Shown in pieces: positions 24,501 through 32,067 of a stretch of 34,148 nucleotides of DNA. The stretch is taken from contig VGHX01000021.1 of NCBI GenBank assembly GCA_016868055.1, positions 1 to 34,148 on the forward strand, in the 5' to 3' direction. The translations under genes were made by a program, and so were the position numbers. The notes beneath the pieces are model-generated. The model worked only from the letters and a program-made list of their open reading frames with translations. It was not told where the DNA came from and did no database searches. Each line of letters begins with the position of its first letter. Within the stretch, counting starts at the first letter, position 1. The stretch comes from Betaproteobacteria bacterium. Its GTDB lineage: Bacteria > Pseudomonadota > Gammaproteobacteria > Burkholderiales > Burkholderiaceae_D.

Positions 24501-25371
24501 AATAGATACCGGTGTGGGAACTAGCGCTAATCCGGCCGGGCTGGCGCAGCTCAATGTGTGGGTAGACAATTTGTTGGATAACACCGCCGAGCGGGCGTAC
24601 GGTGGTGATCTGCTCGGGAATGTATGGCGATTCGATATCAGCGCCATGGCTAATGATGCGCCCGCTTCCCAAATCAGCAAGCAAGCAGTGTTGCTGGCGA
24701 GCCTGACACGTAATGGGCTTGCTCAGCCGATTACCACCCGTCCAGAGCTTTCCTTGGTGCGTGTGGGCGGGCAAGACCTGCCATTGATTAGTGTGGGTAC
24801 AGGAAGGTATCTCGGTACCAGTGACGTCGGTGATAAATCGGTGCAATCCATTTATACCTTTCGTGATTTTCTTGATGGTACAGGTCTAGGCGATGTACGT
24901 CAGCGGCCTGCCATGGTGCGTAAGCAATGGGTGGCCAGCGATAACGCACGTCTGCGTGCGGTAAGCGGGGAGCGTATCGACTGGCTGACGAATGACGGCT
25001 GGTATCTCGACCTTGATGCACAGGCGAATTCAGGCGAGCGCGTCATTCTCGTTCCAGAGCAGCAGCTGGGTATGCTGCCTGTGATCAGCAGTGTGCCGGA
25101 TAGTAATGCTTGCCGTCCACGCGCTGAGAGTTGGTCTTACGCTCTCAATTACATCACCGGTAGTCATTTGCCGATGGCGGGTACTGCATGGGTAGGGCGC
25201 CAAATAAGCAATGCGTCAATGATCGCAGGTGCGCGTCTATTGCGGATTGGTAGGCAGGTGGTGAGCGTGCTGACAGATGAGAGCGGTATCGTGAGTACCG
25301 TGGCCCAGCCTGCGGTTACGGGTAATAGCCCCGGCGTTCGGCGCGTAGCCTGGCGAGAGCTCGACCAGTAA
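21520..25371 (+). CDS. pilY1: type IV pilus tip adhesin PilY1
   Basis: The 1283-residue protein starts with a signal peptide (about 1-25). Near the N terminus is a von Willebrand A-like domain with FILDDSGSM, whose Asp50, Ser52 and Ser54 form the metal-binding DxSxS motif. The C-terminal half (about 800-1150) is a beta-propeller with AANDGMLHAFDAVTGRERW and VLVAGLGAAGREYYALDI. The calcium-site region at 1012-1040 reads NVWVDNLLDNTAERAYGGD, and GNVWRFD follows. PilY1 sits at the pilus tip, assists extension against retraction and mediates adhesion and surface sensing. All these features are as expected. The next gene begins 8 bases after its stop. Confidence 0.95.
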   Translation: MRFRWYVHLVSTAMLTLSMANSVALTDVAQAPINFILATPVKPNIYFILDDSGSMQSSFLGDEVISQQYQNTVGYRSNLCNKIYYNPNINYPVPVDASGNEYPQQNFLSASYDGFVSSSVRINLSNAFMAWRSESTVPALPENTAEITYRVDCATAAGSCSTSHSGLPNRPEPAYYFVYQGNKPERLGDGSAEDHCRDTAYDANAEGKNRWRKIVVSSSSGPNGKDETINFANWFAYHRTRLLTMKTAICRAFSQLDGNYRVGYSTISEAGVSDLSANFLRIDDFTNEHRKNFYKKIYAARPTGGTPLRAALAKAGRLYAGKLLTGQYDPVQYSCQQNTTILSTDGYWTSQDEFGSYAPKQVDGVTDVGNPDTQLPRPMFDGGAGARAARMATLTVEPRHTDPDPWYSVLISLKLDGVDLMNSFANILHKPAANLMTEASELAYWISLQINRDGYRAYSNANQVFILAPASAGDVSGAPVIESAGSFPYTVTPFSEITGAGRATNTLADVAAWYFLNDLRTPSLGNCGAQNQLCENNVPLSPSRGGGAHQHMVTHTLGLGANGTLRYREDYDTAVSGDYQDIVRGTKDWPDPIYAPAAERIDDLWHAAVNGGGRYFSARSPESLSQALSASLSAIRAATGAASAAASSSQEPAEGDNLLFSSRYRSLYWDGELEARQITLTDTRLSDQVEWSAASQLRVRVTATNDDRRIYIPAPANGNALKAFRWSDLSADERKWFAGCAADTAVRLGQCAQLSDGERAKASGENLVNYLRGQFQFEDRPDNDLRLFRKREQVLGAPVNAQPVYVGAPAFRYADLNYGEYRDRVAVDRPGAVYLAANDGMLHAFDAVTGRERWAFIPGGVLPELWRIAEKSFDKNFRYLLDGTPVVGDICPAAPNAACKAEDWRTVLVAGLGAAGREYYALDITQPDQPRLLWHINADIEPQLGYAVGKPIITKQRDGTWVVLISSGYNNVSPGNGHGVLFIVNAVTGVIMNRIDTGVGTSANPAGLAQLNVWVDNLLDNTAERAYGGDLLGNVWRFDISAMANDAPASQISKQAVLLASLTRNGLAQPITTRPELSLVRVGGQDLPLISVGTGRYLGTSDVGDKSVQSIYTFRDFLDGTGLGDVRQRPAMVRKQWVASDNARLRAVSGERIDWLTNDGWYLDLDAQANSGERVILVPEQQLGMLPVISSVPDSNACRPRAESWSYALNYITGSHLPMAGTAWVGRQISNASMIAGARLLRIGRQVVSVLTDESGIVSTVAQPAVTGNSPGVRRVAWRELDQ

Positions 25372-25379
25372 TACGCGCG

Positions 25380-25958
25380 ATGAAAGTAGTAGGTTGCAGC
25401 GTGCTTGCGATAGCCATCGCACTGACGATGTTTGGCTTGCTGATGAAGCGAGCGTTCGATTGGCGGTTCGTCGCAGAGGATATAACGGTCGCTCAGTTGC
25501 AGCCTGTCAGCGCCAGTTATGCGAGCGATCAAGCGTACCCACCAGCTTCTGATTCTGAAGCTTTAGATAAAAATTCTGCCGGAGTATCACGCTTATCACC
25601 AGCGACCGTGCAAGCTCAATCAGCAGAGTCAGCGGTGCTCGATCTTGTGTTTGAAAAAGCGCACGAGCCATTCAGCAATGACTACTATCCGGCAAAGCTT
25701 CTAACCCAACGCCCCAGACTGCTCGAGGATATCGATCCGGCATGGTATTTGATAGGTATCGACTTGCCAACGCTGCGCGCGATTGTCTTAATTAATGAGT
25801 ACGGTGACGTTGATGAGCTACTGATCGATACCGCTGGCGTATCGCCAATGCTGCGCGAAGACCTGCGCGCCCGCTTTCGCGCTGCGCGCTTCATTCCCGG
25901 CCAACTCGATGGCCGCCCTGTCAAAGCCATGCTGCCTATTGCGGTTGAGCTCAACTAG
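25380..25958 (+). CDS. membrane-anchored protein with a TonB-C-like domain
   Basis: The 192-residue protein has one N-terminal membrane segment (about 4-22) with the bulk outside the cytoplasm. Residues 40-85 are low in structure signals. The last 90 resemble a TonB C-terminal fold: YYPAKLLTQRP, then LRAIVLINEYGDVDELLID, an alpha segment LREDLRARFRAARFIPGQLD and GRPVKAMLPIAVEL. It lacks the long proline-rich arm of TonB and no ExbB/ExbD is nearby. It begins 8 bases after pilY1 and is probably transcribed with the pilus genes. Its role is unknown; a periplasmic spacer or secretin-linked function is only a guess. Confidence 0.6.
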   Translation: MKVVGCSVLAIAIALTMFGLLMKRAFDWRFVAEDITVAQLQPVSASYASDQAYPPASDSEALDKNSAGVSRLSPATVQAQSAESAVLDLVFEKAHEPFSNDYYPAKLLTQRPRLLEDIDPAWYLIGIDLPTLRAIVLINEYGDVDELLIDTAGVSPMLREDLRARFRAARFIPGQLDGRPVKAMLPIAVELN

Positions 25959-26114
25959 CGGCTCTGGCGAGTTGGCGCTCGGTACGAATTTGCACTCCTG
26001 TATACAATAGTGGGCTTACTACGCTGCGTTGTCTGGTGGCGAGCAAACCCCGGTGCGGGTCTCTGGATGGCATCCGCTAATCCTCCGCGCTGATTTGATA
26101 TCTGAGGGCCGAGA

Positions 26115-26672
26115 ATGAGAAATCTGATAGCCATAAAAGTTGCCTTGGTCGCTGCTTTTGTTGATACGGGAAGCGTGCTTGCGGCGCCGCTCAAGGTAGA
26201 TACGACCAAATCGAGTGTTGCTGTGACTTTCAAGCAGATGGGTGTTGCTGTCGATGCAAAATTTAATAAATTGGCGGCACAGGTGGAGTACGACCCCGCC
26301 AAACCTGAAAATGCCAAAGCCAGCGTTGAGATTGATGTTGCCAGTTTCGATTTGGGCGATCCGGATTACAGCGCTGAGGTGCGCAAGAAAGAATGGTTTC
26401 ACGCGGTGCAATTTCCCAAGGCGGTTTTTAGCTCCACCAAGATACGGGCAGCGGGCGCCGGTAAGCTCGATGTGACGGGTAAGCTGACGCTCAAAGGAAA
26501 GTCGACCGATTTACAGTTTCCGCTGGTCGTCAAGAAAGAGGGCGTCGCGCAGGTATTCGAGGGCAGTGTGCCAATCAAGAGGCTGATGTTCAGTATCGGT
26601 GAGGGCGAATGGAAAGACACCAGCGTCGTTGCTGATGAGGTTATGATCAAGTTCCGTATCGTTGCGCAGTAA
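26115..26672 (+). CDS. YceI-family periplasmic lipid-binding protein (first copy)
   Basis: This 185-residue protein has a signal peptide ending near VLAAP. YceI signatures follow: VDTTKSSVAVTFKQMGV, then a KLAAQVEYDPAKPENAKASV stretch, ASFDLG, WFHAVQFPKAVFSSTKI and LTLKGKSTDLQFPLVV. YceI proteins are beta-barrel lipocalin-like carriers that bind polyisoprenoids in the periplasm. It has no cysteine pair and uses MGV and GVAVDAKF at the start, unlike the other two copies. It is the first gene of a plus-strand run; a TATACAAT sequence about 107 bases upstream may be a promoter. Confidence 0.85.
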   Translation: MRNLIAIKVALVAAFVDTGSVLAAPLKVDTTKSSVAVTFKQMGVAVDAKFNKLAAQVEYDPAKPENAKASVEIDVASFDLGDPDYSAEVRKKEWFHAVQFPKAVFSSTKIRAAGAGKLDVTGKLTLKGKSTDLQFPLVVKKEGVAQVFEGSVPIKRLMFSIGEGEWKDTSVVADEVMIKFRIVAQ

Positions 26673-26706
26673 ATGCCGGTGATATCGGCCTAAATACATA
26701 AAATTT

Positions 26707-27285
26707 ATGACAATCAGACAACTCATCTCGGCGGCGATCTGCTGCATCGCCTTCAGTGCGTCAAGCGCCTCGGCACAGGTATATAACATCGATCCGGGCC
26801 ATACTTACCCCAGTTTCGAGGCTGACCACATGGGCCTGTCGATTTGGCGCGGTAAGTTCACCAAGAGTAGCGGGAAAATCGTGCTCGACCGACAATCAAA
26901 GAGCGGCGGCAGCGTCGAGATATCGATAGATGCCAGCAGCATTGATTTTGGCCACGCAAAAATGAATGAAAAAGCGCGTGGCGATGAAATGTTCAATATC
27001 GCGAAATATCCTGTAGTGACTTTCAAGAGCACCGTTTTGAAATATGACGGCGATAAGCTAGCTGCAGTCGATGGCGAGATGACGATGTTGGGTATCACCA
27101 AGCCACTCTCGCTGACAATCAATCAATTCAAGTGCCTGATGCATCCGCTGCATAAGCGTGAAGTTTGTGGTGCTGATGCGCATGGCCGTTTTGATCGCAG
27201 TGACTTCGGTATGAACATCGGCCTACCTCGCTTTTCACCAGAGATTAAGCTGGCAATTCAGGTTGAAGGTATTCGAGCAGACTAG
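26707..27285 (+). CDS. YceI-family periplasmic lipid-binding protein (second copy)
   Basis: This 192-residue protein has a signal peptide cut near SASAQ. Then YNIDPGHTYPSFEADHMGLS, IDASSIDFGHAKMNEK, EMFNIAKYPVVTFKST and MTMLGITKPLSLTI mark the family. The cysteines of KCLMHPLHKREVCGADA may form a disulfide. It is 34 bases after the first copy and 30 before the FMN reductase. No strong ribosome site precedes the ATG. The third YceI copy, in this window but on the other strand, has the same HPI..GADA motif without the cysteines. Confidence 0.87.
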   Translation: MTIRQLISAAICCIAFSASSASAQVYNIDPGHTYPSFEADHMGLSIWRGKFTKSSGKIVLDRQSKSGGSVEISIDASSIDFGHAKMNEKARGDEMFNIAKYPVVTFKSTVLKYDGDKLAAVDGEMTMLGITKPLSLTINQFKCLMHPLHKREVCGADAHGRFDRSDFGMNIGLPRFSPEIKLAIQVEGIRAD

Positions 27286-27315
27286 TCGTCGCGCCCGATC
27301 AAACAAAAAACACTT

Positions 27316-27861
27316 ATGCATATTCTTGGTATCTCAGGTAGTTTGCGTCAAGGCTCACTCAATACCGCCGCGCTGCGGTCTTGTGCTGCGCTATTGCCCG
27401 ATGGCGTCACATTCTCCCTGGCGGATCTGGCGGCTGTCCCGTTGTATAACGAAGATCTTCGTGTGCAGGGTTTGCCGCTTTCAGTGCAACAATTGCGCGA
27501 GCAAATCAAAGCTGCCGATGCGATCGTGATTGCGACGCCAGAGTACAACTACTCGTTTCCGGGTGTGCTGAAAAATGCTATCGACTGGGCATCACGCCCA
27601 CCGGAACAGCCTTTCGATGGCAAGCCGATTGCGCTGATCGGCGCTACGCCGGGCGGTTTGGGTACGTCGCGTGCTCAGTATCAGCTGAGGCAGGTATTCA
27701 TCTACCTGAACGGTCATGTGTTGAACCGGCCTGAGGTAATGATCTCTGCGGCGCCATCCAAGTTTGATGCCGATGGCAAGCTTGTCGATGAAACCACCAC
27801 AGAGAATTTACGTAAGCTTCTCACCGCATTATGCGATGTCGCGTACCAGCGAAAATCATAA
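27316..27861 (+). CDS. NADPH-dependent FMN reductase / quinone reductase
   Basis: The 181-residue flavodoxin-fold enzyme starts MHILGISGSLRQGSLNTAAL, binding the FMN phosphate, and has the family signature ATPEYNYSFPGVLKNAIDWA and the following SRPP. It likely reduces FMN, quinones, chromate or azo compounds with NAD(P)H in the cytoplasm; the substrate is not determined by sequence. No signal peptide is present, unlike its YceI and ChaN neighbours. It lies 30 bases after YceI and 9 before the ChaN-like gene, so it belongs to the same transcript. Confidence 0.88.
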   Translation: MHILGISGSLRQGSLNTAALRSCAALLPDGVTFSLADLAAVPLYNEDLRVQGLPLSVQQLREQIKAADAIVIATPEYNYSFPGVLKNAIDWASRPPEQPFDGKPIALIGATPGGLGTSRAQYQLRQVFIYLNGHVLNRPEVMISAAPSKFDADGKLVDETTTENLRKLLTALCDVAYQRKS

Positions 27862-27870
27862 GGCCCCGCA

Positions 27871-28734
27871 GTGATAAAAAAACTCAGTTTGCGTCAGTGG
27901 ATGGTGATGTCGCCGCTTGGTCTGACGCTGCTGATCCCAATCACCCATGCGCAGATTATTGATCTTCATAGTGGGCAAGAGATCAGTGAGCGGATGCTGG
28001 TCGACAGGCTACGTGCGCAGGATATTGTGCTGTTGGGTGAGCTGCACGATAACGCTCAGCACCACGCGCTGCGTGCACAACTGATTCAACACATAGCGGG
28101 GGATCAGTTAACCGTCATTGCTGAGCACTTACCCTCCGGCGCTCGCGTCAAGCGAGAAGGACCATTGCTCGCAGACCTTGAAGCCGCCGGATTTGATGCC
28201 AAGGGATGGCAGTGGCCACTGCACTCACCGTTGTTCGATGCCGTAAGCGGCGCCAAGCTGCCGCTGATCGGCGGTAATCTGCCCAAAGGCTTCTCTAAAC
28301 AGTTGTTCTGGCAAGGTGAGTCGGCTCTACCTACTGCTATGGCGCGCGCCTATAAAACTGCATCGCTCAGTGCAGATGCGAGTCGGCAGTTGGATCAGGA
28401 TTTGATTAATGGCCATTGTGGCAAGCTCCCTGAAAAATATCTTCAGCCCATGCGTTTGGTACAGCGCGCAACCGATCTGTCGATGGCGCAGGCGCTGCTA
28501 GATCATGTGCCCTCAGTGCTGGTCGCGGGTAATGGTCATGTGCGTAAGGACTATGGTGTGCCGCAAGTTCTAGGTGCAATCGCGCCTGCGCTTAAAATCA
28601 CCGCAGTGGGTTTTTATGAGGCCGACAGCCCGCGCGAAGAACTGGTAAAGTCCCTCGCTGGGCGTTATGACATCGTCTGGCTAAGTAAGCCAGCGGAGCG
28701 CGCTGACCCCTGCGAAAACTTCAAAATAAAATAA
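27871..28734 (+). CDS. ChaN-like haem-binding protein
   Basis: The 287-residue protein has a GTG start, a charged N terminus and a hydrophobic stretch (about 12-26) ending near THAQ, probably a signal peptide. No lipobox cysteine is seen there. The ChaN/DUF399 signatures are VLLGELHDNAQHHALR at 53-68, a central IAEHLPSG and VLVAGNGHVRKDYGVP around 220. ChaN of Campylobacter binds haem as dimers. Iron or haem handling is therefore possible here but inferred. It sits between the FMN reductase and SbmA-like genes with short gaps. Confidence 0.82.
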   Translation: MIKKLSLRQWMVMSPLGLTLLIPITHAQIIDLHSGQEISERMLVDRLRAQDIVLLGELHDNAQHHALRAQLIQHIAGDQLTVIAEHLPSGARVKREGPLLADLEAAGFDAKGWQWPLHSPLFDAVSGAKLPLIGGNLPKGFSKQLFWQGESALPTAMARAYKTASLSADASRQLDQDLINGHCGKLPEKYLQPMRLVQRATDLSMAQALLDHVPSVLVAGNGHVRKDYGVPQVLGAIAPALKITAVGFYEADSPREELVKSLAGRYDIVWLSKPAERADPCENFKIK

Positions 28735-28750
28735 CGCCGCAAGACACATC

Positions 28751-29764
28751 ATGTTCAAATCTTTTTTCCTTTCCCGTCAGTGGTTGCTATGGTCATGGCC
28801 AGGCGCTGCGCTTATTTTGCTGGGTACTTGGTACCAAGTTCAGATTGATGTAGCCATTAACGACTGGTTCGGCGGGTTTTACGATGTTGTACAAAAAGCG
28901 CTTGCAAAGCCAGGCAACGTCACGCTCGAGGAGTTCTTCGGTTTCCTGATGACATTCGCCAAGCTGGCGGGTACCTATGTGCTGGTCGCCGTACTGCTGG
29001 CGTTTTTTACCAAGCACTGGGTGTTCCGTTGGCGTCATGCGATGAATGATTACTACATGGCGTATTGGTCGACGCTACGTCACATTGAGGGTGCCAGTCA
29101 GCGGGTACAAGAAGATACCAAACGTTTTTCATTCATCATGGAATCCTTGGGTTCGAACATGATGGATTCTTTGATGACGCTATTCGCATTCTTGCCGATC
29201 TTGTGGAATCTGTCGAAAAAAGTCTCCGAGGTACCAGTGTTTGGGCAGGTAGAGCACGCCCTGGTCTACGTTGCGATTTTGTTTGCTTTGCTGGGTACCG
29301 TGGTATTGGCACTGGTGGGTATCAAGTTACCGGGCTTGGAATTTAACAACCAACGGGTTGAAGCTGCGTATCGCAAAGAGCTAGTGCATGCTGAAGACGA
29401 TGCCGCGCGCGGCAGCGAGCCAGTGGTCAAGGATTTGTTTTCGCATGTACGAACGAATTATTTTCGGCTGTTTTTTCACTACATGTATTTCGATATCGCG
29501 AAATTCAGCTACCTTCAGTTCGGGGTGCTTGTGCCCTATATTGCGTTAGGTCCCACCGTAGTATCTGGCGCACTGACCTTGGGCATGATGCAGCAGATCG
29601 TGCGGGCATTTGGTCGTGTCGAGATGTCATTTCAGTTCCTGGTTCGTAGCTGGAGCACGATTGTCGAGCTGATCTCGGTATATAAACGTCTGCGTGCGTT
29701 CGAGGCGCAGATTGGTACCGTGAAGCAAACGGCTGCCGGTACTGGTAATGGCGCGATGAGCTGA
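28751..29764 (+). CDS. SbmA/BacA-family peptide transporter, short form
   Basis: SbmA and BacA are inner-membrane proton-driven importers of peptides such as microcins, bleomycin and proline-rich antimicrobial peptides; BacA also affects very-long-chain fatty acids. Core motifs are present: YYMAYWSTLRHIEGASQRVQ, then EDTKRFS, GIKLPGLEFNNQRVEAAYRK and FFHYMYFDIAKFSYLQ. The protein is 337 residues against about 406 in E. coli. It starts MFKSFF like E. coli SbmA but then lacks roughly 65 residues that in E. coli form the first membrane helix and loop. A strong terminator follows. It ends the run begun at YceI. Confidence 0.88.
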   Translation: MFKSFFLSRQWLLWSWPGAALILLGTWYQVQIDVAINDWFGGFYDVVQKALAKPGNVTLEEFFGFLMTFAKLAGTYVLVAVLLAFFTKHWVFRWRHAMNDYYMAYWSTLRHIEGASQRVQEDTKRFSFIMESLGSNMMDSLMTLFAFLPILWNLSKKVSEVPVFGQVEHALVYVAILFALLGTVVLALVGIKLPGLEFNNQRVEAAYRKELVHAEDDAARGSEPVVKDLFSHVRTNYFRLFFHYMYFDIAKFSYLQFGVLVPYIALGPTVVSGALTLGMMQQIVRAFGRVEMSFQFLVRSWSTIVELISVYKRLRAFEAQIGTVKQTAAGTGNGAMS

Positions 29765-29779
29765 GCAGATCATTGAAAG

Positions 29780-29809
29780 AAAAACGCCCGCATGAATGCG
29801 GGCGTTTTT
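29780..29809. terminator. bidirectional intrinsic terminator
   Basis: AAAACGCCCGCA-TGAA-TGCGGGCGTTTT forms a perfect 12-bp stem flanked by A and T runs on both strands, so it stops transcription from both sides. It separates the convergent sbmA-like and third yceI genes. Confidence 0.9.
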
Positions 29810-29825
29810 GCATGAGCGCTATTTT

Positions 29826-30404
29826 TTACTGCTTCAGTGCCTCGATTGCAATATCAATACGCACCTCATCACTGACTGCAGGCGCGTACTTACCCATATT
29901 GAAGTCGGTACGTTTAACGATGGTGTAGGCATCCGCACCAACCGTGTCTTTCTTTTGAATCGGGTGGGGCGCCGCCAGGAAGCGTGTCACTGTCAACGTA
30001 ACGCGCTTGGTTACGCCTTTCATAGTGAGATCGCCCTCTATGCTGACTGGCTTATCACCCTCAAAGACAACTTTGCTCGATTTAAAGGTAACGGCTGGGT
30101 ACTTGGCCGTATCCAGAAAATCTTCAGCTTGAATATGCTGGTTGAACAGGGCCGAGCCGGTATTGACCGAGCGCGTATCGATGGTGATGTCGACCGAGCC
30201 TGTTTTTCCCTCTTTATCGAAGGCGACGGTACCCGTGGTTTTGTCGAAACGTGACTGCTGGGTTGAAAAGCCCAGATGACTGTAAGAGAAGCGCGGAAAA
30301 GTATGGTTGGGCTCGATACCGTAGGTAGCGGGCGCGGCCAAAACCGGCGAAATAACTGCGCTGCTGAGCGCGAGGCTGACGATGACGCGGCTGATGATTT
30401 TCAT
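29826..30404 (-). CDS. YceI-family periplasmic lipid-binding protein (third copy)
   Basis: The 192-residue protein has a signal peptide ending near VLAAP, then YGIEPNHTFPRFSYSHLGFS, IDTRSVNTGSALFNQH, EDFLDTAKYPAVTFKSS and LTMKGVTKRVTLTV. The HPI...GADA loop is present, with Ala and Val where the second copy has cysteines. The ATG has a good GGAGA ribosome site. It follows cytochrome b561 by 44 bases, the same pair as E. coli yceJ-yceI, so it likely serves with that membrane cytochrome, perhaps for quinone or isoprenoid handling. The bidirectional terminator lies just downstream. Confidence 0.88.
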   Translation of the reverse strand: MKIISRVIVSLALSSAVISPVLAAPATYGIEPNHTFPRFSYSHLGFSTQQSRFDKTTGTVAFDKEGKTGSVDITIDTRSVNTGSALFNQHIQAEDFLDTAKYPAVTFKSSKVVFEGDKPVSIEGDLTMKGVTKRVTLTVTRFLAAPHPIQKKDTVGADAYTIVKRTDFNMGKYAPAVSDEVRIDIAIEALKQ

Positions 30405-30448
30405 TGTTGTTTCTCCTGAAATAAAGGTTTTACTGCGAACAAGTGTTT

Positions 30449-31030
30449 TTACTGCGGGGGTGACGGCTGCTGCCGTGAAGGCAGCATCCGCTTGAGAATA
30501 TCGTCGCGGTCAATGAAATGATGCTTGAATGCGGCGATCACATGAATAAATACAATCAGCATCAGCACGCCATTGAGTGTGCCGTGTACTTCGGCCAATA
30601 GATCACCGAGGATTTTATCCTTTGCCAGTACATCAGGAATTGGCAGCACACCGAACCACACGGTTTGATAACCCTTGGCTGAGCTCATTAGCCAACCTGA
30701 AACCGGTATTGCCAGCATCAAGCCATACAGCGCTGCATGTGCAAGGTGTGAGGCACGCTGCTGAAGTGTAGACATGTGTAACGGTAGGGTTGGCGGTTGA
30801 TGCGTCAGGCGCCAGCCAAGCCTTATGAGTACCAGTAAAAATGCGGTAACGCCAAACCACTTGTGCCATGAATACAGCTGTAGCTTGGTCGGGGACATTG
30901 ATAAGTCGCTCATGTACTGGCCGACCGCGAACAATCCAAGGATCATCAAGGCCATGAGCCAATGCAGTACTTTGGCGGTGCCGGAGTAGCGCTGTGGGAG
31001 GTCTTGCTCGGCAGTGTCAATGTGATCCAT
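30449..31030 (-). CDS. cytochrome b561 family protein
   Basis: The 193-residue integral membrane protein has four membrane segments (about 22-38, 58-75, 95-115 and 148-168) and many histidines that could hold two haems: His23 in VLHWL, His56 in SWHKW, His98 in HLAHAAL, His149 in AEVHGTLNG and His163. Members move electrons across the membrane, for example from quinol or to superoxide. The partner is not known here. It is 27 bases after the dioxygenase gene and 44 before the third YceI. Confidence 0.88.
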   Translation of the reverse strand: MDHIDTAEQDLPQRYSGTAKVLHWLMALMILGLFAVGQYMSDLSMSPTKLQLYSWHKWFGVTAFLLVLIRLGWRLTHQPPTLPLHMSTLQQRASHLAHAALYGLMLAIPVSGWLMSSAKGYQTVWFGVLPIPDVLAKDKILGDLLAEVHGTLNGVLMLIVFIHVIAAFKHHFIDRDDILKRMLPSRQQPSPPQ

Positions 31031-31057
31031 GGGCGGTGGCGTGATGAATGTTGCTGA

Positions 31058-31849
31058 TCAATGTTGGCTAGTAAAAGCGTAGGCATCCATTGCAAGTACA
31101 TAGTCGCTGATACCAGTGTGCAGGTGCTCCACCGCGGGTCGTTCGCCTGCAGCACCGAGGGCGACATACAGCGGCTGCAAGTGTTCATCGGTGGGATGCG
31201 CTCGCGCCGCCTGAGGCGCGCGCTGGCGATAATCCAGTAGCGAGGTGATGTTCTGCTGCTGTAGTTGCTCGGTCATCCACTGCGGGAAGGCGCGCAAGTA
31301 ATCGAACGAAGCCCCGGGTTGTGCGCTCGCGATATGGTAATCGCCGAGGTTATGCGTGATGTTGCCGGATCCGATAATTAAAAATCCCTGTGTACGAAGT
31401 GGCGCAAGTGCTTGACCGAGTCGATATGCGCCGGTCACACCGAGATGGCTTTGCAAGGATAGCGGTATCACGGGCACATCGGCATCCGGATACATCTGCC
31501 GTAGCGGGACCCAAGCACCATGATCCAAGCCGCGGGCGCGAGACTCATCAACTGCTAGCCCCGAATTGCGCAGGGTATCTACAACCTCTGCGGCTGCTTC
31601 TGGGCAGCCGGTCGCCGGGTACTGAATGTCATAGAGCTCGGCAGGAAAACCATAAAAATCATGGATGGTCTCCAGCCGCTCACCGGTACCAATGGTAGGG
31701 GTTCGCGTCTCCCAGTGCGGGCTGACGATGACAACCGCGCGCGGTCTTGGCAAGCGCGCGGCGATCCGGCTCATGGCAAGGCCGGCCGCGCCGGGGCGTA
31801 GCGCAAAGGTCGGCGCGCCATGCGGGAGAAACAGCGAGGGCAGGTTCAT
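31058..31849 (-). CDS. class III extradiol ring-cleavage dioxygenase (DODA/YgiD type)
   Basis: The protein has 263 residues from the chosen ATG. It shares the LigB fold of DOPA 4,5-dioxygenases, with a mononuclear metal (Fe or Zn) bound by histidines: LPHGAP with His10, VSPHWE with His45 and the HPTDEHLQP region near 216. Conserved DHGAW and GSGNITHNL are present too. The true aromatic substrate is not determined. The ATG at 31849 begins MNLPSLFLPHG; a TTG six bases earlier is less likely. It leads a minus-strand operon with cytochrome b561 and YceI, and is divergent from a LysR regulator. Confidence 0.87.
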   Translation of the reverse strand: MNLPSLFLPHGAPTFALRPGAAGLAMSRIAARLPRPRAVVIVSPHWETRTPTIGTGERLETIHDFYGFPAELYDIQYPATGCPEAAAEVVDTLRNSGLAVDESRARGLDHGAWVPLRQMYPDADVPVIPLSLQSHLGVTGAYRLGQALAPLRTQGFLIIGSGNITHNLGDYHIASAQPGASFDYLRAFPQWMTEQLQQQNITSLLDYRQRAPQAARAHPTDEHLQPLYVALGAAGERPAVEHLHTGISDYVLAMDAYAFTSQH

Positions 31850-31965
31850 GATCAAAGCTAAATCAGGCTAATTTTTCAATAATAAAACTGCTATTCCGGT
31901 CGATTCGCAGCCGGTGTACCAGCCTTGGCTCGTTCTTTACCCTGCTATGCACTCGAAGCGGCGCA

Positions 31966-31979
31966 AACCGAGATCGGTT
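31966..31979. promoter_or_regulatory. dyad in the intergenic region between the dioxygenase and lysR
   Basis: AACCGA-GA-TCGGTT is a perfect 14-base inverted repeat in the 218-base region between two divergent genes. It might be where the LysR protein binds, but the usual T-N11-A motif with longer spacing was not found. No clear promoter for either gene was recognised. Confidence 0.3.
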
Positions 31980-32067
31980 CAAGCGGCGGGATGACGCGTA
32001 CTTTATCTGTGCCAGTTGCGCATACATAGAGGACAATCAGCAAATCTTTGTTCCTTCATACGCAACA

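Noticed and set aside
24133-24846. 237-codon frame on the strand opposite pilY1
   Set aside because: It lies wholly inside the conserved PilY1 propeller, has no family features and no ribosome site.
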